Part shown: positions 22,771 through 34,010 of the stretch, piece after piece
How the letters are laid out: each line of letters opens with the position of its first letter
Numbering within the stretch: the stretch's first letter is position 1
NCBI GenBank assembly: GCA_021234155.1
Contig: JAJEKV010000297.1
Coordinates: forward strand, 124,001 to 188,000
Direction of reading: 5' to 3'
DNA length: 64,000 bases
From: Isoetes taiwanensis
Lineage: Eukaryota > Streptophyta > Lycopodiopsida > Isoetales > Isoetaceae
Notes under the pieces: model-generated
Seen by the model: only the letters and a program-made list of their open reading frames with translations
What the model was told of the DNA's origin: nothing
Database searches by the model: none
Program-made: the position numbers and the translations under genes

Positions 22771-25700
22771 AGAATACATGGCTACTGCAACAATTTTGAT
22801 ATGTTCTAGCAGCTTTGCTTTGTGCATTTATACGGTTAGATGGCTAATTGTATTTTGTAGGCTGCCAAAGATGAGCAGTATTTCCCTGATAAAAGAAAGG
22901 AACAAAACATATAACTAGATCCCTACAAGAATCCAAAGAAGTGACAAGGTCATTCCCTCTTGTCGGTTTGGCAAAAATCCTTATCGTTTTGCCTTTTTCA
23001 TTGCTTCGCTTTTCACTGATCTGATGTTTCCTATATGTCAACAGAGAGTACAGGGCCAGGACATGGGGATGTACAAATTTTAGAGGCTGTAGAAATGTTT
23101 ATCCTTTCAAAATGTGGAGATTCAGTGTGGACATTAGGTGATGCATTATTTTGTTTTTTGGCGTTTGAGTCACGCCGATATTATTACATGTTTGAGTCAC
23201 TCTATTAAAAAATATGAGGTGCAATTTTGTGTATCCGCAGGGCCTTGTGAAGCAAGATGCTGAACATTGTTGGAATATGAGTGAACGATTCGCTTCTGTT
23301 CGCTTTCTTGTCGTAAATTTTCTTTAGCAAAAAAGCTGCGGTGGCAAAAAATCACATTCTTCTAGATGAGGTATTATTACGAAAATTAAAATATAGATTA
23401 ATAGATTAACATCAAGATTGTCATCATGTTGGATGATGGCTGGGACATGCAATCAGATAACGTTTGCATTTTGTGTAAAGATATGAAGATACTTATTGAT
23501 TATGGAGCTGTATCATGCAACATCTGAGTATGGATAGGTAGCCATCAACCCAAGAACTTACTCAGGATGCTTGCTTTTCTGTGAAGGTGGTGTTTCAAGA
23601 GTTCCATTACCTTTCTCTTTAAGTCATCTTGATAAGCTGAATTTTCCTCGGGATGTTTCTGTAGTAGAATCCAGTATGGTAGATATTAGGGAATTAGATG
23701 AACTGTTATGATCTTTAAGATACGTTGATCATAGATTACATGCTGGACCAAGAACATTTGCACTCCATACTTGTGAAAGCATTGGCACTTTTGTTGGCTA
23801 TTCTGGTACGTCTGCTTTATTCTATACATTATTTTGTTCAATGTATGATGGTTATATTTATGCAGGCAACATTGTGCCCTTCATAGATAGGAGTTTTACT
23901 AGGAGGCCCATTTCGTGGTCTAGGCCTAGGCATAAAAGAAGACCATCATGACAATATAGTTGCTTCAGCTGCTTCATCTCTGCCGAGGATGTCATGCCTA
24001 TTGAAGAGTCTGCACATTAGAATTGACATTCTTCACGGTGCATGCCATAGACATTTTGAGGTAGAGATTAATTAGCTGGATAAATGCAATGGTTTTATTG
24101 AATGCTGGTCGCTATACAGGAAGCATATACAGAGGCGTTCATGTTTGGAATTTATGTGATAGACCTTCTGTTGCAGATGTTGCAAATTTCACAAAGTGCA
24201 TTGTTCCGATATTGGTAGGCAGACCCCATTACATATTGCTGCCATTGCTAACAATGAGAACATGACAGTAGACTTGTTGACTATCAATTCGAAATACAGT
24301 CTTTAGCAGTAGGAAGAGACATGATTTTGTCTGTGAAACATGGATACCAAGAGGTTGTGCTTTTATAGTCACAAATACATATAGTATTAGAATAATTGGG
24401 GATCAGATCAGATACAGGGACTAACATGATGGAAATTTGCGATATGTATTTGTATTCCGCATGTTTATTTCTGGAGTGGCAAGGTTACGATTTTCTCAAA
24501 GAATTATGATGCACTGAAAGCTCTTTTGTCCGATTACTCTATTTTGTACATCTGCCTATGATAGTTCCATAGATTGTGTTGTTGTGCAAGCCTTACATGT
24601 GCTTGCATTAATATTTGCACATTGTTTGCTTCAGTGAGTCACAAAGATGCTTTATTAGGCTCAAAGGTTTTCAAGAGATGGATGGCTGCAACAGTTTAGC
24701 CTACATTACACGTGGCTGCTGTTATATAAGACAAATTATTTTGAATTCTAATCCGAATTAAGCATATGCACAACCTTGAACACTTCGTCATTAAGCATCA
24801 AGTTTCACAGTTGCCTACAAGCTGACACTTGGGGCACTAATCAAGGGGCAATGTCGTGTTGAAAAGGAGAGGGCTAGTTGAAACTAGGATAGATCCACCA
24901 TTGAACCATTTCCATTATTGCTTGCTTGCCATATTCAACATCGAGATTGCTTTCTTAAGTGAGTGAGTTGCTCTATGTGTCCAATTTGCAAAACCGGGAT
25001 CTGTGACCTTATATGCCAACATGAATGTAAGTGGATGTGAATTGTTGCTGTTTTTTGAAAAGACGGGAGCATATTTTACAGAGCAGGTTCCTCTTGCCTT
25101 TTAAGCTATTGCATGTAGCCTAATTGCTTTTAATTATTGGCACAAAATGCTGATCCTTTGTTCTGATGTTGGTCTTCTTACAAAAGCAAAAAATGGAAGG
25201 TATGACGTTGAATGATGAGGGCCATAATTTTAACCACAACTTTTTTATTTGCTATATCTTGGTAATATATGCTTGGGTTGGATAATGACGGTGCTCTATT
25301 ATTTTCATAATCTAGGAACTAAAAAAGGGGAGCACTGTGTGGCCTATATTACAACTAGGGACGAGTAACGTACAACATGCAATGTGCAATATGTCAATTT
25401 GTAAAATCATACATCATCAAAATGGATTTTTTCTTAGGCATTATGGGTTGTCAGTTCTTTCTTGGTGGTCTTAGTGTCATAGGACTTTATTGTTAAACGA
25501 TTGTGGGCAACGTAGTTACAAGATCTGCAATATATCATTAATAATACGAAGAGAGAATCATGTTGAGCTAGTTAGGAACAATGGGGTAATTGAATTTGAA
25601 TGTACTAGGATGTCTAAAGTGTTCCAACAAAACCAAATGTATCTCATTGAGGCAGTCCATACTTCATGGCATGGATTTCATAATGATTCAGCTTTGCACC

Positions 25701-25974
25701 GACTTGAAGAATCTGAAGAAAACTAGACAATGTTACAATCTTTTTTTTGTGATTCTAACTATTAGCAAATTTAGAAGTTCTTTTTCAATTCGTCAATGAC
25801 ATTGGTATCCTAAAAAACCATTGACGTCGTTAGGACATTTGTGTAGAAGATGATGTCGCAAATTATGTGAGGACCCCATAGATATGAATAGATATATTCA
25901 AGCACTCCTACATATCAGGTTCCTAGCAATGCAAAATCTCAATTTAAGGGCTCTCACGTTTTTATTATTGATAA
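22771..25974. other. Decayed gene-like region, unassigned
   Basis: Plus-strand exon-like stretches occur at about 23548-23800 (SGCLLFCEGGVSRVPLPFSL, then GPRTFALHTCESIGTFVGYS) and 24100-24260 (NAGRYTGSIYRGVHVWNLCD, then IVPILVGRPHY). They have interruptions and no family that I recognise. They could be further parts of the duplicated segment carrying the ABCB exons or of another gene. The remainder is AT-rich without features. Confidence 0.25.
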
Positions 25975-27894
25975 TAAGGAAGGAAGGAAGGAAGGAAGAA
26001 ATTTTTAACGTCCACGGAACCCAATCGGGTTATGGGACCAAAACAAACAAGGGGGTCAAACCCCGATCAAAGAACAGAACAACATGGGGTCTAAGCCCCG
26101 TTACAACCAAAACAGAACATGGGGTCTAAGCCCTGTTACAACACAAAAATGAAGGAAATGGGACCAACCCGAAAGCAGTAGCTCATGGCTAGGCCCAGAC
26201 TGTCCAGGGATCAGTTGGCCACTGATCCCGAATGATAGCCTGGCCTCCCCTATACACGGCCCATTTCCGCTGCAAGCGAGCTGCACGCACTCGGCATAAT
26301 TCTTCGGTCCGTCTGCAGAGCTGTACGGGAGTCAAATCTTCCTGAACTGAAAAGGTGGTTCCTTTCAAATGATTGCCATGCCGCAAGATGTGCAGCCTGG
26401 AAAGAGCCTCCTGAAAGCAGACCAGGAGATGGCGGGGGCGGTCGAGCCGTGCTGCGCCCACCCGCTGTGCTGAAAGGATGCCGTCGGCATGTATGTGCAT
26501 CACCTGAGTGAAGAAGGAGGCCGCCTGCTCTGTGGGAGACAAATCACTCGTCTCTTCAAGACCCAAAATACGCAAAGACAGGGCTGGTGTGTGTTCTGTG
26601 GCCGTACTAGTCTCAGGAAGCGGGACCTCGGCAACAGCCTGTGCAGGGGGCTGCAAATCCTCTGGTGGAGGCTGTGCAGACATGGAGACTGTGTCAGCGG
26701 TCGCAGGCAGACCACTCGCCTGCACAGGGGATGGCCCCATACCAGCTGCCGGTGAACCACCACTGTGACTGGCCGGGTTGGGCCCTGCAGACTGGAGCAG
26801 CAACTCTAGGAGCTGGACCCATCCTGCTAGTGGCAACTGGGCAGATGTCTCTGTGAGAGTGACAGTAGAACGGACTGTGTGGATGCCGTCAAGTACTCCC
26901 GAGGGCAAACACTGGAGCTGCGCATCGATTCTGTCCAAAGCCGCAGCTAAAGATGCAGCGGGAACTGGGTGTGCCAGGACAGGTCGCTGGGGCCCAAATG
27001 ATGGGGCTGCCCGAAGGTATGGCGCAATCGTGGGGTCGTAGGGCCTATTCAGGACTGGCTCGGGCAATCTAATGAGATTCTTCTCTTTGCGGGTCCCCCT
27101 GGCCATGCGCTTGATCTGACGGGCCATTCTGATGACAAGGTAGTGGCAAAGGGACCAGGTGGTGAAGGCCAAAGCAGAGGCAAGCCAAGGCAAGGAAAGT
27201 TGGTGAAGGCTAAACTAGAAGCAAAGGATATTGAAAGAACCGAAAAACCAAACAGGGCTATGCAAACAGGGAACTCTCAAACCAAACTGAAGAAAAGACA
27301 AAGAAAACAAAGCCAATAGCTCGGCAGGGGATGGGCCATAGCAAAGCAAAACGCAATCCCAAACCTGAATCAAGCAACCCACTATGAACAAGGTCGAAGC
27401 CAAATCGGGCTGCGGCTGCTGAAGCGAACTGGATTTTGCTTATCAAAGCAGACCGAAAAGGAACTTCCGCAACTTGCCTACTCAGAGGCTTGCCAGACGC
27501 GTTGTGTCACCCTTGGGCTATGGAGATGACCAGAGATGACCAGAGAAGGGGACCGAAGCCCTGGGGTGCAGCCGATTGCACTACCGGTGGGGAAACCGAA
27601 GTTGGGAGGATGGATCTGACCACAAAATCGACGCGTTCTTTGCCCGGTGGATCCACCGAATCGACAGGGCGAACTGTTTTTATGGTGCTAGAGATGAAAG
27701 GCCGAGCTAAGGTGGTGACAACAAGGCGGATCTGCCGAGCTATGCAAGCGGTGGACGGGGCGTCACGAAGGAGGGTCGGCTGCATAAAATCACCTTGCAA
27801 CATCGGGGGCGGGGCTTCGGCTTGATGCTAGCGCCTGCGGAAATCACATGGAGCTGATGGGCCTGGGCGCCTAGGCGCTTAGGCGGTGGTGGGA
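25975..27894 (-). mobile_element. ORF1-only half-LINE (HAL1-like), minus strand
   Basis: A GC-rich unit encodes only an ORF1-type protein, followed by a ~200-bp 3' UTR. Its 3' end (GGTCCCATAACCC, then TCCGTGGACGTTAAAA, then a CTTC-repeat tail) matches the 3' end of the full LINE at 51.94 kb. No endonuclease or reverse transcriptase lies between the ORF and the 3' signature. A 6-bp direct repeat, TGATAA, occurs at both edges (25969-25974 and 27895-27900) and would be the target duplication. The architecture parallels mammalian HAL1 'half-LINEs', which are mobilised by the partner LINE's enzyme; that mode is inferred here. Confidence 0.7.
26189..27193 (-). CDS. LINE ORF1-type RNA-binding protein, 334 codons open
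   Basis: The longest uninterrupted frame in the window. The first Met precedes a hydrophobic stretch. A better start may be the Met about 22 codons in (near 27127), which opens a basic segment, MARQIKRMARGTRKEKN. A Pro/Ala/Ser-rich middle (residues ~100-205) is followed by an RRM-like segment from residue ~208 (LRILGLEE) and a C-terminal domain with HLKGTTFSVQEDLTPVQLCR and RAARLQRKWAVYRGGQAIIR. This matches the ORF1p layout of L1-type LINEs, whose trimer coats element RNA. The LINE ORF1 at 48.2 kb shares LKGT and DLT followed by RR at the same point. No coiled coil was obvious. The open frame suggests recent insertion or selection on the element; expression is unknown. Confidence 0.7.
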   Translation of the reverse strand: MPWLASALAFTTWSLCHYLVIRMARQIKRMARGTRKEKNLIRLPEPVLNRPYDPTIAPYLRAAPSFGPQRPVLAHPVPAASLAAALDRIDAQLQCLPSGVLDGIHTVRSTVTLTETSAQLPLAGWVQLLELLLQSAGPNPASHSGGSPAAGMGPSPVQASGLPATADTVSMSAQPPPEDLQPPAQAVAEVPLPETSTATEHTPALSLRILGLEETSDLSPTEQAASFFTQVMHIHADGILSAQRVGAARLDRPRHLLVCFQEALSRLHILRHGNHLKGTTFSVQEDLTPVQLCRRTEELCRVRAARLQRKWAVYRGGQAIIRDQWPTDPWTVWA

Positions 27895-27900
27895 TGATAA

Positions 27901-28819
27901 AAAATGTTATTTAGCAATATACTATTCTAATCAGATTGTCATTATTTTGCACATTTACACTTGTTGGGGAATCTTATCTTCCAATTGAATAAATTGATTC
28001 CAATTGAGGTGACTGAAAATATAATGTAGTTGTTTAACAAATAAGCTTATGCTGCTTGTTAGAGGAGACATTGAACGACTTATCGACCAAGGCACCACGC
28101 AGAAGCGGTTGTAAATAGAATCGAGGTTAATTGGATTTTCGCAAAATCATATGCATAATGCAATGTATACGCTCTTGATTTCGTAGCATTGATTACACAT
28201 TTTGTCACCTACCCAATAACAGTGTCATGAAGGAGGATTGGTGTTTTACCGTGAGTTGCCTCGAGAGGTTTGATAGCGTTGACAACATTTGACCAATGGT
28301 TTGAATCGATGATTGACGAGGGTTGACCATTAGTAGGAATTTGACTTTCACTTCTTAACATTAGTTTAATTCCTTAAGTTTAATTCAAATGTAGCTTGGC
28401 TTTTCAATTTAATCTTGCATTCTTAAGATTATATCCTTAGCGCCAGAACCTTCTATTATAGGCCTGATTCACTTACATGTGAAGTTATTTGCTACCGTCT
28501 TTACAAATTATTTTATATTTTCAAACATTCCATGCAATTTCATTCCTTTTGCCATGTGCTGGTTCTTTCATTCTTTTTGCCACATGTGCAGATTCTTTAT
28601 TTGGTGATGAAGGCAAACCCTACAAGAAATTGTCATTTGGAGTAATTTCCGTACCTTTGCCTTTTGATCTCTTTCTTTTGATATATTGGACAACATAGTC
28701 ATTGTATGCAATATTGTAAAGTACTTTAGATATTTTACATGCATGAAGACTTTATCGGGTTTGTATACCCCCTCATAGTACAAGCACTTGTATATATCTA
28801 TAAAAAGACCATATATATA
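27901..28819. other. AT-rich, nothing recognised
   Basis: No gene or RNA. A 69-codon hydrophobic frame (28489-28698) has no recognisable domain. Confidence 0.4.
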
Positions 28820-29400
28820 TCTATAGTGGTTTTGTAGTAATTAATTATGACAATAGTTTTTTGGGTGCCTTACGAGCAACCACTATGAATAGCCACATCC
28901 TTTTAGGTGATAACTATGGATAATTACCATGACAATTAATTCAATATTTATTGAAAACCATGCTATAAACCACGATCATTTTATATCATACATTTTCATA
29001 ATAAAAACTAGCATGAATGACCACCATGGCATTTAAATTGGTATAAAAACCATGTCATAAACTACTTCAACTTATGAAAGACAAGTGACGATACAAAACC
29101 AATATGAATAACCATTTTGATAATTAAAGCAGTGTTGCAAACTATACTACAAACCACTTTGTATTTAATAAACCATGGGACGTTAGAGAACCAACATCAA
29201 AGACCACCATTGATGCTAGAAACCATGCAATAAACTAATATTAGTTTTACTAAACCACGTTATAACATAAAATCAATATTAATAACCATGTACTCGTTAT
29301 GAAAACCACTATGTTATGTGGTTCTTACTAAGAATAACATAAAAAACAACGTCTATAGTGGTTCTTTAGAAGTTTATTATAGTGGGCCATAGCGGGGGAA
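28820..29400. repeat. Degenerate AACCAY-rich repeat block
   Basis: AACCACY, AACCATG and ATAAACCA motifs recur every 20-50 bp. CTATAGTGGTT borders the block near 28824 and again near 29355 in the same orientation. No unit length could be fixed by eye. Confidence 0.45.
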
Positions 29401-30048
29401 TTTTTTTTAGGTTTTTTTGAAACATGTTTTTCGGGTTTTTTATAGAATATTCTATGAATCGACTGGACTTAATGCTTGGGTTCCTGTCTGGTCTGCAAAC
29501 ACAATACCCTGTTGCGGTTTTACTCACAACACAGATAAGACTCTCTTATGCAGGGTAAGAATGGATATTTAGCAGCATGCACAACCAGATAACCTACATG
29601 GCAACCCTTGTTACATGCCAAGCTGGAACTCCCTGGTCAACTTATCATGTACCAAACTAGAGGGGGTACTGGTACCATGAAGGCTACGGTGGCAGCCACA
29701 TAGGTTGCAAATTGGCCATTTAAGGATGCATGCAATATTTAGAGCAACGACAATTTTTTTCAGTTAAACAAGCATGGAATTTAAATCCAACAAGATTGAT
29801 AATATAATTATAGTTTCTGCGACCAAAGATATAAGAAGCAGAATTTAATTTTCTGCAACCAAACATTAAGAAGCAGAATTTAATGTTGAAGACTTGAATA
29901 CTTATAAAATTAGTCGGTAGACTGCATTTGCCACTGGATTGAAATCAATCATGGAGCAAATGATGCAGTAAAAAAAATGTGATGCGTTAATTTGAACATA
30001 GTTACAATACAAGACATTGATGACAACGTCAGAAAGAATGAATCTAAC
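29401..30048. other. Non-coding, nothing recognised
   Basis: AT-rich sequence, possibly intronic or downstream DNA of the minus-strand remnant that follows. Confidence 0.3.
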
Positions 30049-30972
30049 CTGTAAGATGTTCTTGGGCAACAATTGTATCCACTTGATCAATAGCAACTGT
30101 TGCCACATTCATTAGCATTTCCAACTCCTGATTATACAAGTACAGAATTGCAATGCAACAGGCTTTTCTTTGAAAACGAACGTAGATGCATGCTAAAATA
30201 ACTTGCCTGTACTGCATTGATTGGCATCCATTAGTCTAGTTTAAAATTATGATTTGAAGCTAAGCACTTGTGATGATGCTCCCATCTGCTTGTGCATGAA
30301 CGTACCTAATAACATATCCTCAATATATTGAAAGACCTTATGCTTAGCACTGCTTACAGCACAAGCATCATGTTATGAAACTTACATGTGAATCCTGCTG
30401 GAAAATCTTGGTCTGGTGATTCTTGCCTAGGAACAAGCTGCAAGAGCACATCAGCATTGTCAAATGGATCAAAGATGACTTCATACCAGAAACCTGGTTT
30501 AAAGAACTTCAACTTGATGAACACGAATTACAGCATCAAACAAAACTACAAAGAATTCATGAACTAAAGTTGCAAAAATTATTACCATCAAGAAAAAGGG
30601 AATGGAGGATTACCTTTAAGGCTGCTGCCACTGATCTATGTGAGAGGCATCAATCCTTGCAGAAAAAACTTTGTCAGCTGGAGTTAGCTGGAGTTAGCAT
30701 GACGGCAACTATGGTATGGTCTACTGCAATAAAAACTGTCCAGATGAAGCAGCTATCATGAATATAACCGTGCAGCTGTGAGGTAAATGCCTACGAATCC
30801 TCTGCATCTACTCCGACGAATCCTCTGCATCTGATGCCGCATATGGCCTCTTGTATAAAAAATACGACTTTGAAGCAGCGTTCTGTGCTACCGGATTGCT
30901 CCAGAAGACATACCTAAAATGCAGAGCAAGCCAATGCCTTCTGCCTTCCGCCTTCCTATGCGCAGCCTTCAT
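30049..30972 (-). pseudogene. Exon remnants of an unidentified minus-strand gene
   Basis: Reading leftward from an ATG at 30972 (MKAAHRKAEGRRHWLALHFR), the frame stays open for about 55 codons (SNPVAQNAASKSYFLYKRP). A second exon candidate at 30512-30386 is flanked by AG and GTAAGT and contains GFWYEVIFDPFDNADVLLQL, then PDQDFPAGF. A third at 30127-30049, flanked by CAG and GTTAG, reads LEMLMNVATVAIDQVDTIVA. Composition and splice signals look genuine. Splicing the second directly to the third would create a stop, so either an exon lies between them or the gene is decayed. I recognise no family. The sequence upstream of 30972 includes CCCTAGAAAAGCC-like leader DNA. Confidence 0.4.
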
Positions 30973-31039
30973 CGGAACCCTAGAAAAGCCGTAATGGGTT
31001 TACCACGTGCGCCAATCAGTGGCCACCCCGCTACAACGT

Positions 31040-31335
31040 GAAAGGAAATAAGCAACGGCGCCGTCCCCTTGCCTTGCCTTTGTATTGTATACAGCAATTT
31101 AATTTTATGTATTTAGAAATAGAGAAAAACTAAGACAACGGTGCCGTCCCTTGCAACTAAACAGATTTTGTGTATTCTATTTCAGAGAAAAATTAAAGGA
31201 AAGGTGTGTCCCCTTTGAATACAACAAGTCATGTATTTAAAATAAGCAAAAGACAGAGGAAACGGTGCCGTCCCCTTTTAATTTCTTGTGCTCAGAATGA
31301 CAGAAAAACTAAGGAACGGTGCCGTCCCCTATTGA
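31040..31335. repeat. Tandem repeat with palindromic core ACGGYGCCGT
   Basis: The string AACGGYGCCGTCCC, or a decayed form, recurs near 31053, 31138, 31200, 31264 and 31316, separated by AT-rich spacers of about 40-70 bp. The core is self-complementary. Irregular spacing and the strong core suggest repeated insertion or duplication of a small hairpin unit. Confidence 0.6.
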
Positions 31336-31794
31336 GCTCAGAGGCAAAAACTCACAATGTTTGAAGACATCGTGTTCTTCACAGCAAGCCGGAGCTCCAA
31401 ATCGAAAGAACAACCATCGGACTGTGCATCTTTTTTGAAACGATGGAGTGGCAGCCGAAAATAGGGCAGACAGCAACCGAGAATGTGAAAAAACAATCGT
31501 CGATGCACTGCCCGAAAAATTTGCCATGCATAATGACATGCGACTTGCCCTTTATGCCCTTACAAGCAAAATACCTTACATGCACATGCTGCTTTTTGGG
31601 AAACCTTTGGGGTTGAGTGAGACTAGGCGCCTATTGGGCTATTCTGGATTGGTCGATACACATTTGGCCTTCGGATTAAGATAGATAGTTGTTTTGCGTC
31701 CTACCTTTTTTGAACGTTGTGTGGTAAAAATAAAAAAAATGGTAATTTGTAATGTTAGGAACGTTATGGGCAAAAAGTAAAAAGGTAGGATGTA

Positions 31795-32020
31795 TGGGGG
31801 ATGGAAACAGGGAAGATGATTCCAGGTGGTCCCGCGACCGGCGGCAGCCGGGAGCGGGTCCTGGAATCATCGACCCTGTTTCGTCCCCCCACATCATGGT
31901 AAGTGGGTAGCGACAACATTTTTTTACCTGTTGATCGATGGCAGATGACCGCTTGAGCGGAATGATGCTGCCCTTTTCCATTCCGTGGGCGGAACCAGCG
32001 ACCCACTTTCCATGATGTAA
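31795..32020. repeat. Cluster of interlocking inverted repeats
   Basis: Three hairpins lie within 225 bp. The first pairs 31795-31826 with 31860-31891, centred on GATGATTCCAGG and its perfect complement. The second pairs CATCATGGTAAGTGGGT (from about 31892) with its near complement ending at about 32018. Nested in the second is GGCAGATGACCGCT against AGCGGAATGATGCTGCC (about 31941-31972). This looks like a foldback element or MITE. No target duplication was defined. Confidence 0.6.
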
Positions 32021-33600
32021 ATAATATCAACGAACCTTAGATGGGCAAAAGGAACAAAAAAAATAGGGTGTAAAAAGATATCAATGAACCTTCTAGTGCA
32101 TCACACTTACCAAAACTATTATGATCTGTGTTTTTCAAACATGATGCCCCCTACTTAACAAACATTACATCAAGCCAATTCAAAACAAAGTTTTTGTCTA
32201 AAACAATGACAATACTCAAGGCAACACTGTCGTCCCCATGCAAAATTCTAGGTTAAAAATGAAAGGGCTTTCTCAGAGTTAGAAATGGAATGCGTGTCAA
32301 TAAAAGGGCTAGTTTGAGTAATGATTCTATAGTTTTTGTCAGTAACTATTCAAGCAGTATTGACGAACAATGCATTGGCAATGCTTTTCGGTGCCGATTA
32401 AATTCTTTAAAAGTAATTGTGTATCTGGAAAAGTAGCAGGCAACATCAAATTTTTGGTGTAAACTGTTCAAGATATTACTATAAGAAATATGATTCATCT
32501 TTTATTTAAAAAGTTCTCCCAACATTGATGAATGAAATAAAAGAAATACACAAATATTCCTTACACAAAAACATGAAAACATGGTTCGAAAAAACATAAA
32601 AAAAGTCGCACTCGGGCCATAGGAATTTCGCAAATAGAAGGAGTGGTGGTACAACAAGAAGTTGAAAATATGATTGCAATATCAAGAGAGTGAACTCCTA
32701 GAAAAGTACTCCCATCTTCATCTAAAAAGAGAGACAAGTCCAATCCACTAAAAAAAGAGGTACAAGCCCAGTCCACTAATCTTGCAACAAGATCAATAAG
32801 TAGTTCTTTCAACATACAAGTGAATATGTATTGAGACCAAGACATGGTTAATTCAATAAGATAAAAATCCAAAAATGGTGGATACTTTTCCTATTAATCA
32901 TATATCTAACAATCCAGCAATAGCTTGGTGTAATAATATTCAAAGAACATCAAACTACATGTACATGGGAAAATAGATACATCGTAATAAATGTCAAACA
33001 ACCATTACAAGATTTGCATAACATAATATGAAAGTTTTGATGTCTTCGTAGCCATATGTCAAATCCACAATTTTTAAACTTGAAAACATAACAGAGAGCA
33101 GAGGACCCTATTACCTGCATTCAAAACAACAAAAAACAAGCATCAGAATAGTTGCCATGCTGAGGATAGCAGGTGTCATGGGATCCTCTGATGTTATCCC
33201 CCTTCACAACAAATTCCAAAACAAACATCAGAAATTACAATCATAAAACAAATAGGCATCATATCATATCTTCTAGACATGTGCCTAATTATCATGCTAT
33301 CTCTATTTTGCAGAATTATCAAACTGTTGAGATAGTTACAAATATATACGCTATTGGATGCCATCTTACAGCACGGAACATATGCATAAATTTGTCCAGA
33401 TCTGCCATTTAAGGTTATAAATCACCATGCATTTACTGCTATGTAACTGAATCTCAAGGGCAATTTGACAAAATATTGCCACAAATATCCAGACCATTGG
33501 ATTTTACTTCTATATCTCAGATAACAATAGTGATTAGACCACTACCCATGCATTTTATCTCTGAATTTAAAAGCATTAGCACCTCTCTTAGCACACACAA
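32021..33600. other. Non-coding, nothing recognised
   Basis: AT-rich DNA. A minus-strand 103-codon frame (32561-32872) has a Ser/Leu-rich, hydrophobic make-up and no family match. Confidence 0.35.
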
Positions 33601-33624
33601 CAGGAGAAAGGCAATTTAGCGATG

Positions 33625-34010
33625 TCTGGGTCACGTCCATGCGACGTCTGACCACGTGACACAGACGTGACGCAGACGTCGCTGGAGACACGTCGCATGC
33701 GACGCGGTACTAGACGTCGCATGCGACGTATACAGACGTGACACAAACGTGACATATACGTGACGCATACGTGATGCATACGTGACTAGACGTCGCATGC
33801 GACGTATATTAGACGTCGCAGCCACATGTAATATTTATAAAAAATCCGCGTGGAATAAAAAATCCACCTGGAATAAAAAATCCACGTGTAATAAAAATCC
33901 ACGTGTAATAAAAAAAGCCACGTGTAATAAAAATCCACGTGTAATTAAAAAAGCCACGTGGAATAAAAAATCTAGACGTCGCATGCGACGTTATATAAAA
34001 AAAAATTAAA
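33625..34010. repeat. ACGT-rich block: 16-bp palindromes and G-box minisatellite
   Basis: The perfect palindrome ACGTCGCATGCGACGT occurs three times (about 33713, 33789 and 33975) among ~14-bp repeats of the type ACGTGAC. From about 33845 to 33975 a ~20-bp unit, CCACGTGTAATAAAAA, is repeated about seven times; most units carry the G-box CACGTG. ACGT is the core recognised by plant bZIP and many bHLH factors. Whether any factor uses it here is unknown. Relatives lie at 40.9 and 43.4 kb. Confidence 0.8.
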
